This document shows, in pieces, positions 13,270 through 25,000 of a stretch of DNA of 64,000 nucleotides. The notes below the pieces were generated by a model that was not told where the DNA came from, ran no database searches, and saw only the letters and a list, made by a program, of their open reading frames with translations. The DNA comes from Liriodendron chinense (Eukaryota; Streptophyta; Magnoliopsida; Magnoliales; Magnoliaceae): NCBI GenBank assembly GCA_003013855.2, contig ML058586.1, positions 4,206,196-4,270,195 of the forward strand, read 5' to 3'. The position numbers and the translations under genes were made by a program. Every line of letters starts with the position of its first letter. The first letter of the stretch is position 1.

Positions 13270-13573
13270 GGGCAGTTTGGATACCACCAAATACTTATAA
13301 CAGTGGATAAGTAACTTACTTGAGATAAGAAAGAGTTTGGTTTATGATTAAGTATTATAAGTTACTCTTTTGCTTAAACTTAATTACTTCAGCTTAATAA
13401 CTAAAACCAAGATAAGTTCCCCTCCCTCAACAAGGAATTCTCAAACCTAAATATGCTCAAACCTGTCACCTCATGTTGAAACTCTTGTAAGACTACCACA
13501 AGGCACGACAACAAGTGCAAGCCAAGATAAGTTTAATCAAGCATAAGTAGCTTATCTTAAGTAACTTACCCCC
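13270..13573. mobile_element. Tourist-like MITE (PIF/Harbinger type), diverged
   Basis: GGGCAGTTTGGATACCACC follows a TTA trinucleotide, and the far end lies before another TTA at 13574. Internal AAGTAACTTACTTGAGATAAG and AGCTTATCTTAAGTAACTTA blocks are shared with the cleaner copy at 14957. About 90 bp of extra sequence interrupts the middle. The terminal ATCCAAA block seen in the other copy is missing at the right end. Confidence 0.5.
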
Positions 13574-14457
13574 TTACAAAGAATCAAGTTGGCCACACAG
13601 TAGAAAACAATGAATAATCACCCAAATTTCCAAATTCAAGACATGGGGCCCACTTGAGTATTGAATTGACCTATTTGAGGGGTGTACCATAATGATTTAC
13701 AAAAGGCATATGTAACTCAAAATAATCTACTAATTGCTAAGTTACAGCCCCAAAATCAGATCGGTCCAACAATTCTAGCCGCTGATTCCTATACTACTGT
13801 TGTTGAAACATGACCTATTGGCTATTTCATTTTCAACCGTCAAATAAATGTCCACCAGTCCGGTTCTTAGCTAATCAAATAAAATAATTTTTGTTCCATG
13901 GGACCCACAATCTGCAAAGTTTATTTGATTTATTTGTATTTGAAGTACAAAATTTCTAAGTAATTTATTAGTACTACCCGCATATCATCCATCACATTAT
14001 GCAGAGTATCAATCTCCAGTGCGTTTATGAACTTCAGTAGGTTGAGCTTACGTGGCAATCGCTGCCAACTTGTCGTGTGGTTCATTTGACACGTGGAAGG
14101 CTGGTAGTAGTGGGAGGCTGGGCCCCCCTATGAAAGCTTCCAGTTTCTTAGGCTGCAAGAAATAGCCACGCCGTTTTCTCTTTCCTTGGAGTTTTGAGCC
14201 TTGATGGCCCACCAATAATGCAGCTGCTCTTTATTAGCCGGTGCCACGTGTCAAGTGTAGGGGCATCTACTTTCTACTCCAACCCAAATAATGCAGGAGA
14301 CCGTAGTGTCTTCTCATTACTAAAAGAAAAGTAGCGATTCAAAGGTCTACACATGGTATATGTGCTGCATTAGTGCCTTACGGCAGTGCTCACCACGAAT
14401 AAACCAACTACTAGCGTCCGGTCAATTCAACCATCTAACGGCTGCTAGTACTCACTG

Positions 14458-14510
14458 CCAAAGATATTTAGTGGACCCCACTTCCAAAGATATTTAGTGG
14501 ACCCCAATTC
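14458..14510 (+). repeat. 26-bp tandem duplication
   Basis: CCAAAGATATTTAGTGGACC plus six bases is repeated twice in tandem. It is short and has no coding context. Confidence 0.6.
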
Positions 14511-14956
14511 CTTGCTAGCTGATGTTAGGCTTGGCAATGGCTGGGTTTCTCTGGGAAAATTGTTTGGGCCCAGCCCCAACCCAGCCTGGCTCAATATTGA
14601 TTGAATCTCAATTTCCTTTATAAATGCTCTTAATCCGTCCATTGATCAAGTCTGTTTGGAATGCGGATTACTAATGCCATCATTATGGTTTTACAACGTT
14701 TGTTTAAATAAGTAATTCTATAGTGAAATATATTTATTATAATTTTATATTTTGTGAAACTCTCTCGTCCAAATATGATAATCGGGGTATTTGAAATAAT
14801 GGGATTTGGGATCAAACTACCCCTTTTTGAGAAGATAGGTATTGTAATTTGTAATTATTATACTTTTATAATACATTAATATTGTAATTTGCAATCCAAA
14901 CAAGCCAAGTGATCTCTACATGCAAAAAAAAAAATATAAAAAAAAATAGTCATTTA

Positions 14957-15170
14957 GGGCTCATTTGGATATCACCAAATAAGTTACTTTTTCTACTTAC
15001 AGCAATATATAAGTAACTTGTTTGAGATAAGTAAGTTGGTTTTTGATCACTTATAGGTAACCTTTTAACTTAAAGTTACTGAATCACTTCGGTTTAATAA
15101 GTAGAAATCTAGATAAATTACTTGAGACATAAGTAGCTTATCTTAAGTAACTTACGATCCAAATACCTCC
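14957..15170. mobile_element. Tourist-like MITE, 214 bp
   Basis: The element starts GGGCTCATTTGGAT and ends ATCCAAATACCTCC, so the termini are inverted repeats. It is flanked by TTA on both sides (14954-14956 and 15171-15173), the target duplication expected for PIF/Harbinger derivatives. The interior is a long imperfect palindrome of AAGTAACTTA and ATAAGTAGCTTATC words. It has no coding capacity and must have been moved by a transposase in trans. Confidence 0.7.
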
Positions 15171-15173
15171 TTA

Positions 15174-16340
15174 GAAAAATGAATAAGACCATTATAAATG
15201 CAAAGATGCATATGTTGCTTAGCTGGGGAAAGATTAAAATGATTGAGCCTAAGACAATTGACAGGCCAAGCTAGTAAGAAAAAGCCCGGTTCAAAACAAG
15301 GCCAGACGGGCCACCCTGCTCATTACCACCCTTAGTTGGCATTCGTGAACACGTGGAAAGACGGAATCTCCTTTTCTTTACACAAACATTTAACTTTCAC
15401 ATAAAAAAATAGGTTAAACTCCATATTTAAAACCCTAAACCCTAAACCCTAGACCTAACCTCGAAAGAAAGAAACTTAATTTACCACCCAACTGCCACGA
15501 AAAAGGCAGTTCAACTGGGAGTTGGGTCCTTTTCCTTCTTTTTCCATTGGGATGGTTTTTCTATAACTGAAAGGTTAGTAAGACCCAAGCTAGGGTGGGC
15601 TAACTCAACTACCAAGCTGGATACTAGAATTGGGTCCCTTTCATAAAGTACGACACACCAAAGACCTCCGTAGTTAGTTGTCATGACTCAACGAAAAGCA
15701 TCGCTAGCATCAGATAACGGAATCTAATCCCAGTCGTCCACTTGAAGGTCCACTTGCTTAATGGAGGGACTTATCAGAAGAGAGCTAGATATCTGGGCTC
15801 CATGTTCCTCCATAATTAAAGCATATTCTCCTAAACTTCCAAGAGGGAGAGAGAATTGAATAAATTAGGTTATCCAAAAGCAAAGGGAAGAAGAAGGGAA
15901 AAAGAGAGTTGTGGTGGGAATTGCTTTTCTAGAAGTTGAATTATGCGTTAGGCTTGAGTGACAATCTCTGATTCCTTACACTGTGAAATCTAACAACTAT
16001 GATTAATGTGGGGTTGTGATTCTATGTTGGTGCCTTTTTTAAAAGATCCCAATGCATCTTTGTTGCCTGTAAAGGTCCACTTCTTGATAAGGCCTAAAAG
16101 GCAGCTTGTGGAAACTTAGGGTTTGGATTAAGTCTTCAAGCTTATGTTTTTCAAGTGGATTGTTTAGAAGAGATTGTCAAAGATATTTTAGCCATCATAC
16201 ATCAAAACTTTAATAGCCTTGCTTAAAAACTCAGAAACTCTATTTGAAGGCCTGTTGAGTCGATTCGCTCGGGCTAGTTTTTTTCGATTATGGTATTTAA
16301 AATATAATAATATATATGTAAGTGTTTTCAAGCCTCAATC
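15174..16340. other. Intergenic region without recognisable genes
   Basis: Apart from the telobox, I see only short frames and an A/G-rich patch near 15840-15910. Nothing resembling a protein family was found on either strand. Confidence 0.45.
15431..15452 (+). repeat. Short interstitial telomere-type repeat (telobox)
   Basis: About three CCCTAAA units in a row, the plant telomere repeat. A run this short is common in plant promoters (telobox) or as a repair scar. No translation-related gene is visible downstream, so the role is unknown. Confidence 0.75.
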
Positions 16341-18950
16341 ATAGTTATATAACTTGGTGACTCGACTTGAAACTCGGCTGAATCACCATGGAAACTCGGA
16401 AGTGAGAGTGACTCGGTCTCAACTCAGTATGACTCGTCCAGAATGACATGCACCAGCTGCTTGATATATATATATATTTTTAAATTTATTTTAACTGTGG
16501 ACAACCATATAAAATATTATGTATTATTAAATTAATTATTAGATATCTAATCGAGTAAAAGAGTCTCTTGGGTCATCAAGTCCACCTGATTTGGCTGCAC
16601 ATCGAGTCGACTTTTCTAGTCAAATTGAGTTCTGTCGATTTTCGTCATGATTATTTGTGTTTTCCAAGTTTGGTTGAGTGGAGAAGAACTTTTTCTTATC
16701 TGGGCCAAATCGCGTTTCTTCTCAAGTCTCAATGAAATCTCTTTAAGTTGAGTTGACTCGGCCGAGTCAGGTTTGTTTTATTGGGTTTTTAAACCATGAT
16801 GAATAGTGTCATGATGTGCTGGATTTTTTTAGACCATGAGTCATTGATCTAGATGGTTGATCTGAACAAACACAATGTATGGGCAATGCCTAAAATATCT
16901 ATGCATCAGATGATTCCAACTCATTTACCAGTGGTCTACAAATGAACGGTCAGGGACACAATACAACATGATCTAAATAACGGTTGTAGATAGGATAGGT
17001 TCATCCAGTCTGGAAAGTTTTTGGGTCCCACCGTATCAATTTCGAAGCATTGGATGGTTAAGATTGTTCAATGAGCGCCCTACCAAGAGAAATTTGAACC
17101 GTTGATTTGATTTTTCACCTGTTGTCCTTCTTGTTGAGGCTCCAACCAACCACGATGGACTAGTGATGGAGAATGGCCCGCCACAAGCTGGAGAGTGCAC
17201 CCTGTGTGTAAAATATCTTCCACCATCCATCAATAGTGGTGGGAATCTTACCATGCATTTCGAACTGGACTTTTGACAATTCGAATTTGTAATGCTTATA
17301 GATTCCCGCCAACTGTCTTTAAATGGCGGGAAATGAATCTAAACACCTATGTCCGAGCCCAGCCCAGACTGCTACCTAAAGATCTAGGCCGAACTCATTC
17401 AGGTCGCCAAGTGTCCAGCCAATGACTTTTATTTTGGGCCGTTAACCATTATCTGGCCCAGTCCATATTAGTAATTGGGCCTGAAAAGTTACAGCCTGTC
17501 CCAGGCTCCCAGACCTGGGCCTGAAGGGTAATCTCAAATCCAGCCCATAGAAGGATGGGCCAGTGTGGCCCACCTTCATCTCACTTGCAAGCCCAGCCTT
17601 GAAGGACCAATGATGCTGACTGTAGATATCAGGTTTACCGTTGATGTTGTTAATCTCATAAAGCCCGTAGCCAAAGCAAGGATAACAAGGTCTGTCCATG
17701 GGCCGGATCTTGGGTTGGCTTCAGCCAGTTTAAGAACTGTTTGGTATGGGCCTATTGAGTGGGCCCTATTCAAAAATTTAATTATACTAGACCTGGGCCA
17801 AGCCGATTAACAGCCATTGTTAGAGAAACCCCATGAGAAACTGGCCCATTCTCTCTGTACCAGAACTTTTGGTGGTTTTGGCCATCTACTTTTTTACCTC
17901 GGGACATATCAACTAGCCGGGTCCACTAAATACATAGTGGCTTGGGCTTGGGCTTGGGCTAGAAAAAATGCCTATTCTGGTAAATGGGCAGGACTCTGGT
18001 TGGACCCTACAGAACAGGCCAACCATTCTAGCCGGGCCCACTAAAGTATGTTCATCAACACAATTCATTGGGGCCCACATCAAACCATTTGCACCACTAG
18101 ACAATTTCCATGTATGTATGTATCACTAATTTAAACCTGAGTTGGGTAGCGTGAGGTTGGGTAGGGTTGGTTGAACCCCACGCAACTACAATTAAAATTA
18201 GTTGGTCTTGCTCAGGTTTGATGGATACCAAGTGGCCCAGGTTGGTTAATAAGGGCAATGAGTCGCTGGCCCCGTTCGGGTTAAACTTTTTGGCCCGTTT
18301 AGTAAATGGGTCTAACTCGGGCTGAACCCGATCCAACCCGACAGAGCCATTGCCACCCTTACCCGTACTCTATGTAAGTGTCCATATTCGAGTGACGTTC
18401 GCTTGCCACGTGGCATATAGACGTCTTGACTCTTGAAAGTCAATGGTGCCCTGCATTCAATTGCTCAACCACCGTTTGTGTCAATGTTAGGCTGTGAGCA
18501 ACGTAAGTTGGTGCACAGGTTTCTTCTTAGCACATGTGCCAACGTGGCACATTTATATGAGGACAACTGGGTGATACACGTGTGTGTGAAAAATGGACGG
18601 TTTAAAATGAATGGCTAATATTGCTAAGCGCACACACGTGTGTAATAAAGCTCACACCTGCTAGCATGGCCCATAGGATAGACATCCAATCAATTCATTG
18701 GGTTCCCAGCTTGAAGGTTTAGAGACAAAATAATAATAATAATAATAAATAAATAAATAAATAGAAGGGAAGAGACAGAAATGGTAGATATAAGGATAAG
18801 AATGCATGAAAGTCCACACCCAAATGTTTGAGACACGTTAATGGATCATCAATGCCATGAGTTACTGAATGCAGTTTCTTTTCCTTGTTTGGTTGTAGAT
18901 TTTTCCACTTTTCCTTGTTACACTTAAGGTGGGATGAGTTCTCCATCGCA

Positions 18951-18960
18951 TATAAATATC
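18951..18960 (+). promoter_or_regulatory. TATA box of defensin copy 1
   Basis: TATAAATATC lies 43 bp upstream of the start codon. The same word stands in the same position in front of copy 2, although the surrounding sequence has diverged. This supports a conserved core promoter. Confidence 0.75.
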
Positions 18961-19002
18961 TCAAGAGTAGTCATGAAAAGGAAATAGAAACCCAAGAAAG
19001 CA

Positions 19003-22000
19003 ATGGCTAAGCATCAACCTCTACTTGCCCTCTTCTTCATATTACTTGTTGCTACTACCTTTTTTGGTGAGTGATTTTCATGATCAAAGATTCAAAGAGA
19101 TTTCATGTACTGAAAAATGAGGCTGATCTGTCCATTGGAGTGGGCCAATCCTGCATGTTGGTTCAGATCCACCACTGCGTCTGCATGATTTGGATGATGA
19201 AGCCCACTTAAATGACTTTAACGGCCTGATTTTCACACCATTTCATTTTCCTCGTGAGTCTTGAGTTTATTATGATCAGTAAGTCACATATATATTTTCA
19301 TCATGTCCCTTGGATGCAAAGTAGCTTTGTCCCCTACTTGTAATCCAATCCATGCATCAGAGATCTGATCACTATGGGCCAAAGAGGTGAGGTGGTGGGT
19401 CCACGTGCTGCTTGCAGGGATAAGGCCACACAAAGTACGTTTGAAATACTTAGCCATATCTGTAACAGCAACACATGACCCAATCAAATTTTCCCATGTT
19501 AATGGGTTTCTAAATCGACACACATTAAGTAGAACATCCCCAGGTATGTATTAGGTAGGGCCTACAGTTTGATTATTTCCATGAAATCTTTTGTCAGTCA
19601 ACTATAAGATTGGCAAGAGATGTACAAAAGTAATATTGGACAGCCACTGTTATCGTCCATCGTGCATGTGTGGTCAATGATGTATGTGATGTGCCCCACC
19701 TGATCATGCACAGTTTGGATTTCTTACAAATATGTCATGATATTGATGTAGGACGGGTCGCTGACTATTTCATGGCCCAGATGGAGCAAAAGAAGACCGG
19801 ACGGGGCCGAAAGTGATCCGGACCGTCAAGACCGTGAATCGGTCGTATCTCACAATCCGGAATGAGTTACGGGACGTATAATATATCAATTTGGGGTAAC
19901 TCGAGCTACTTTAGCCAACCAACCCCGCTATGCCAGGTTGCCCAACCCGGAATCGCGAGAATCGACCGTATCGACGGTCATTAGGCTAGTTTATTTTCAT
20001 TTTTACTATTTATAGTAAGTTTTAATTCGATCATAACTTTGCATCTGTAGGGTTTTTGAGTTGGTGCCCAACATGAAAAGGGCTTAGAATATTTCGTAGA
20101 ACAACGTGGTTGTGGCCGTTTGATAACTTTCTATTTTTGGCCGAAAACCAAGAGTTCTAGTAGGATTGAACAACTTCTATAAATAGTAAGTTTACTATTT
20201 ATAGTAAGTTGCGTTTTCTAGGAGTTTTAGTTGGAGTTGGATTTTGATACTTTACCTAGGGTTTAGTTTCCTATTTATATGCATTGTAATTCCGTTTTTA
20301 TTCATTCAATTATCAAAAAATTAATTATTTGGAATTTATTTCCTCTTTTTATCTTTTATTTCTTCTCGTGGATTCGAGAACTATCGGTTAGGGAGACGGT
20401 GATCGACCTACCACGTCCTCCCTGCGTCATTGGTATCAGAGAGAGGTTTCTTCCTCAGGACGATGACCTCTAATGAAGGGATGGATCCTCATCCTAAGGA
20501 CGGTGCTCCAAGGGACTATCTAACGGCGACAGCTTTCGAAGCAGCGCAACGGGAGAACCGGTTGATCCTGCAAGGTATACAGGCAACCCTCGACCAGATT
20601 GCAGCATCGCTAGCTCCGCTTCGAGCCCAAGGCGACCGACAACCACCAACCGTTGCTATACGGGACAATCATGTTGTCCGTAGAGCACCCCAGGTGGATA
20701 ATCGTAGGGCTACACCAGACGAATCAGAACCAAGCGATGATGAGGTCGAAGACATTTTGGTACGACGACCTGCGCTAGGGAATGAGCGTGTGGAACGAGC
20801 AGAACGAGACTATCGGGGCAAAGCTGATCTTCCCAGCTTTAATGGCCTACTTCGAATAGAAGAGTTCCTCGACTGGCTGGCAGAGGTCGAGCGATACTTC
20901 GACTATATGGAAGTGCCGGACGACAAGAAGGTAAAACTAATTGCTTATAAATTTAAATCCGGTGCTTCAGCATGCATGGTGGGAAAACCTACAGGTTTCC
21001 CGCACCCGTCAGAATAAGGCACCCATCCGAACATGGCCTAGAATGAGACAACTTCTTAGAGCTCGATTCCTCCCTAGCGACTATGAACAAATTTTGTTCC
21101 AACAATACCAAAATTGTCGTCAGGAAAATCGAACCGTAGCCGAATATCTTGAAGAATTCCAACAATTGGCTACACGGAATAATTTATCGGAATCAGAGGC
21201 ACAACAGGTATCACGATTTATTGGTGGGTTGCGATTTGCAATCCAGGATCGAGTCCAGATGCATCCGGTATGGACGTTGAGTGAGGCCAACCAATTGGCC
21301 ACTCGAGCAGAAACACAGTTGTCACGGCCCCCTGCTCGACCCTATCCGGCAACACGAAATCCCAACACCGGACCCACTCAAGATACAACGCTGGCCAAAG
21401 GCAAGGAGCCTATAGGAGGGCGTCCTCAACCTCCTACGGTCACGAACCGGGACGGGGGAAGCGGTTCCTCAAGACCTCAACGTACAGCTCCCACTACAGC
21501 AGGTTCCAGCAGGATCCCCAACCCGTATGGTCGGCCAAGACCAGACCATTGTCTCCGTTGTGGCCAACCAGGTCACTGGTCGAACGCTTGCCCCCAACGC
21601 CCTACAGCACACTTAACTACGAATGAAGGCGGCGTGGAAGGCGAGTCAACAGAAGACAACCCTGAATTGGAACAGGCCGAAGAGGGGGACACAGAAGATG
21701 TCGATTGGCTGACTGAAGATCATGGGGAATCGCTAGTAGTAAATGCTCCCAGGAAGGAAGTGCACCCACAACGACATAATATTTTTCGCACAAAGTGCAC
21801 CGTGCAAGGCAAAATCTGTGACGTGATCATAGACAGTGGGAGTAGCGAAAATATTGTCTCAAGAATTATGGTGGATAAGTTACATCTGCCTATGACGAAG
21901 CACCCTACCCCTTACTCTATCGGTTGGATCAAGAAGGTGAACGAAACTAAGGTAACTCATCAATGCATTATCTCGTTTTCCATTGGTAAAAGCTATAAGG

Positions 22001-25000
22001 ACGAGGTCCTCTGTGATGTGGTTGACATGGAAGCCTGCCACATGTTACTTGGGCGGCCATGGCAATCGGATTGAGATGTGACCCACAGTGGACGGGAAAA
22101 CATATACATGTTTACCAAAGATGGTCGAAAAATTGTTTTGGCCCCTATGACACCAGACAAACACCCTGAAGCTTCTAAAGTGGAGGGGAACTCTCTCCTT
22201 ACCATTCGTGAGTTTGTTAAGGAATCAAAGGAAACGGGCGAGATTTATGCCGTTATGGTAAAAGGCGAGGAGCCAGGATCCTCTAATATTCCTCAACGCC
22301 TTAAACCACTGCTAGAAGAATTTTGAAGTACTTGGCCTGGAGAATTACCTGATGAGTTGCCTCCCATGCGAGACATACAACATCACATCGACCTTATCCC
22401 AGGGTCCAGTCTACCCAACCGACCGCACTATCGGATGAGTCCGAAAGAGTGTGAAATTCTACAGGGACAGGTGGAGGAACTGATCCATAAGGGTCTTATT
22501 AAAGAGAGTATGAGCCCCTGTGCCGTTCCGGCACTCCTTACCCCCAAAGAAGGACGGAACATGGCGTATGTGCATCGATAGCCGCGTGATCAATAAAATA
22601 ACAGTTAAATATCGATTTCCAATACCGCGGTTGGATGACATGCTGGACATGCTCGAGGGCTCCAAGGTGTTCTCGAAACTGGACTTACGGAGTGGATACC
22701 ATCAAATCCGTATTAGGCCAGGTGACGAGTGGAAAACGGCCTTCAAGACCAAGGAAGGGCTATATGAGTGGCTGGTTATGCCCTTCGGTTTGACCAACGC
22801 ACCAAGCACCTTCATGCGTTTAATGAACCAAGTGTTGAAGCCGTTCATTGGCCGTTTCGTTGTCGTTTACTTTGACGACATTCTAATATACAGTCAGGAT
22901 GAAACGGAGCACATGACCCACATCAGAAAAGTGCTACAAGTGTTGGCCGACAACAAGCTATACTTAAATCTAAAAAAGTGTAGCTTCTTAATTGATCAAT
23001 TATTGTTTCTGGGGTTCATCGTGTCGTCCACGGGTATCCAAGTGGACGAAGAAAAGGTACGAGCTATTCGGCATTGGCCGACTCCGACAAATATTCATGA
23101 GGTACGAAGTTTTCATGGGTTGGCGACCTTCTATCGTCGATTTGTGCGGAACTTCAGCAGTATCGTCGCGCCGATTACCGACAGTATGAAGAAGGGTCCG
23201 TTTCAATGGACCGAAGGGGCTGAGAAGAGCTTTGCAGAAATTAAACATCGGTTGTCCACTACCCCGGTTCTGGTACTCCCTAATTTCGACAAGCTATTTG
23301 AGGTAGAATGCGACGCATTTATTGTCGGCATTGGGGGAGTCCTTTCTCAGGAGGGCAGGCCGGTTGCCTTTTACAGTGAGAAACTCAGCGACGCACGACA
23401 GAAGTGGTCGACCTATGAACTTGAATTATATGCAGTGGTTCAAGCACTGCGCCATTGGCGCCATTATCTTATTCAAAGGGAATTTATACTGTACACTGAT
23501 CATCAGGCCTTAAAATTTATCAATACTCAGACTAACGTGAATCGTATGCATGCTAGATGGATTTCGTTTTTACAGGAATTCACGTTCGTTCTGAAACACA
23601 AATCAGGGCAGCAGAACAAGGTGGCAGATGCACTAAGCCGACGTGCATCCCTTCTTATTACAGTGAGCAGTGAGGTGATCAGGTTCGACTGCCTCAAGGA
23701 ACTTTATGCCGAGGACGAGGATTTTGCAAACGCATGGAAAAAGTGCCAAGAAGGGCACCCGAGTGACCTTCTAATTCAAGATGGTTTCCTCTTCAAAGGA
23801 AATCGACTTTGCATTCCGCAGAGTTCGTTACGGGACAAAATTATTATCGAGCTGCACTGCGGTGGCCTCGGCGGTCATCTAGGACGAGATAAGACTCGAG
23901 CGATGGTGGAAGAGCGGTATTACTGGCCGCAACTTGCTCGTGATGTGGGCAGGGCGGTACAACGATGTCATATTTGTCAAACCGCTAAGGGACAATCTCA
24001 AAATACAGGTCTTTACACGCCATTACCCGTGCCAGATGCCCCTTGGGAGGATTTATCTATGGATTTTATATTAGGGATCCCACGAACACAACGCGGCATG
24101 GACTCAGTGTTCGTGGTGGTAGACCGATTCTCCAAGATGGCACACTTCATTCCGTGCAAGAAGACCTTTGATGCGATACACGTTGCGAACCTTTTCTTCA
24201 GAGAGGTTGTGCGACTACATGGGATTCCTAAGACGATCACTTCAGACCGGGACACAAAGTTCGTTAGCCACTTTTGGCGAGCCTTGTGGAATCGGTTCGG
24301 TACACGACTTCACTTCAGCAGTGCTTATCATCCACAAACAGATGGACAGACTGAGGTCGTCAACCGCACATTGGGTAATCTCATCCGTTGCCTTTCAGGT
24401 GACAAACCGAAGCAGTGGGACATGGCCCTAGCTCAAGCAGAGTTTGCGTTCAACAACATGGTGAACCGATCGACAGGAAAATCTCCGTTCCAGATTGTTT
24501 ATGGGTGCGTTCCTCGTCACACACTCGATTTGGTTCCCCTGCCCAAGCTTCCGGGCATGAGCGTTATAGCTGAACATATGGCAGACCGAATCATGGACAT
24601 ACATGCAGACGTGCGCAACAAATTACAGGCTTCGAACGAAAAGTACAAAGAAGCGGCCGACAAGCATCGGCGCGCCAAAGTGTTCGAAATAGGAGATCAG
24701 GTGATGGTCCACCTACGTAAAGAGCGATTTCCTACCGGGACCTACAACAAGTTGAAACACAAGAAGATTGGACCGGTACCGATCATTCGCAAGATCAATG
24801 ACAATGCCTACGTTGTTGATCTTCCAGATGACATGGAGATTTCAAGGACTTTCAACGTGGCAGATCTGTACGAATATCATGAACCAAAGCTGGACGAGAA
24901 CTCGGGGTCGAGTTCTTTCGAAGTGGAGGAGACTGATGTAGGACGGGTCGCTGACTATTTCATGGCCCAGATGGAGCAAAAGAAGACCGGACGGGGCCGA

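Noticed and set aside
17036..18336. Several short frames upstream of defensin copy 1
   Set aside because: They are not conserved as frames in the homologous part of unit 2 and contain repeated GGGCC/GGCCC text common to intergenic DNA here.
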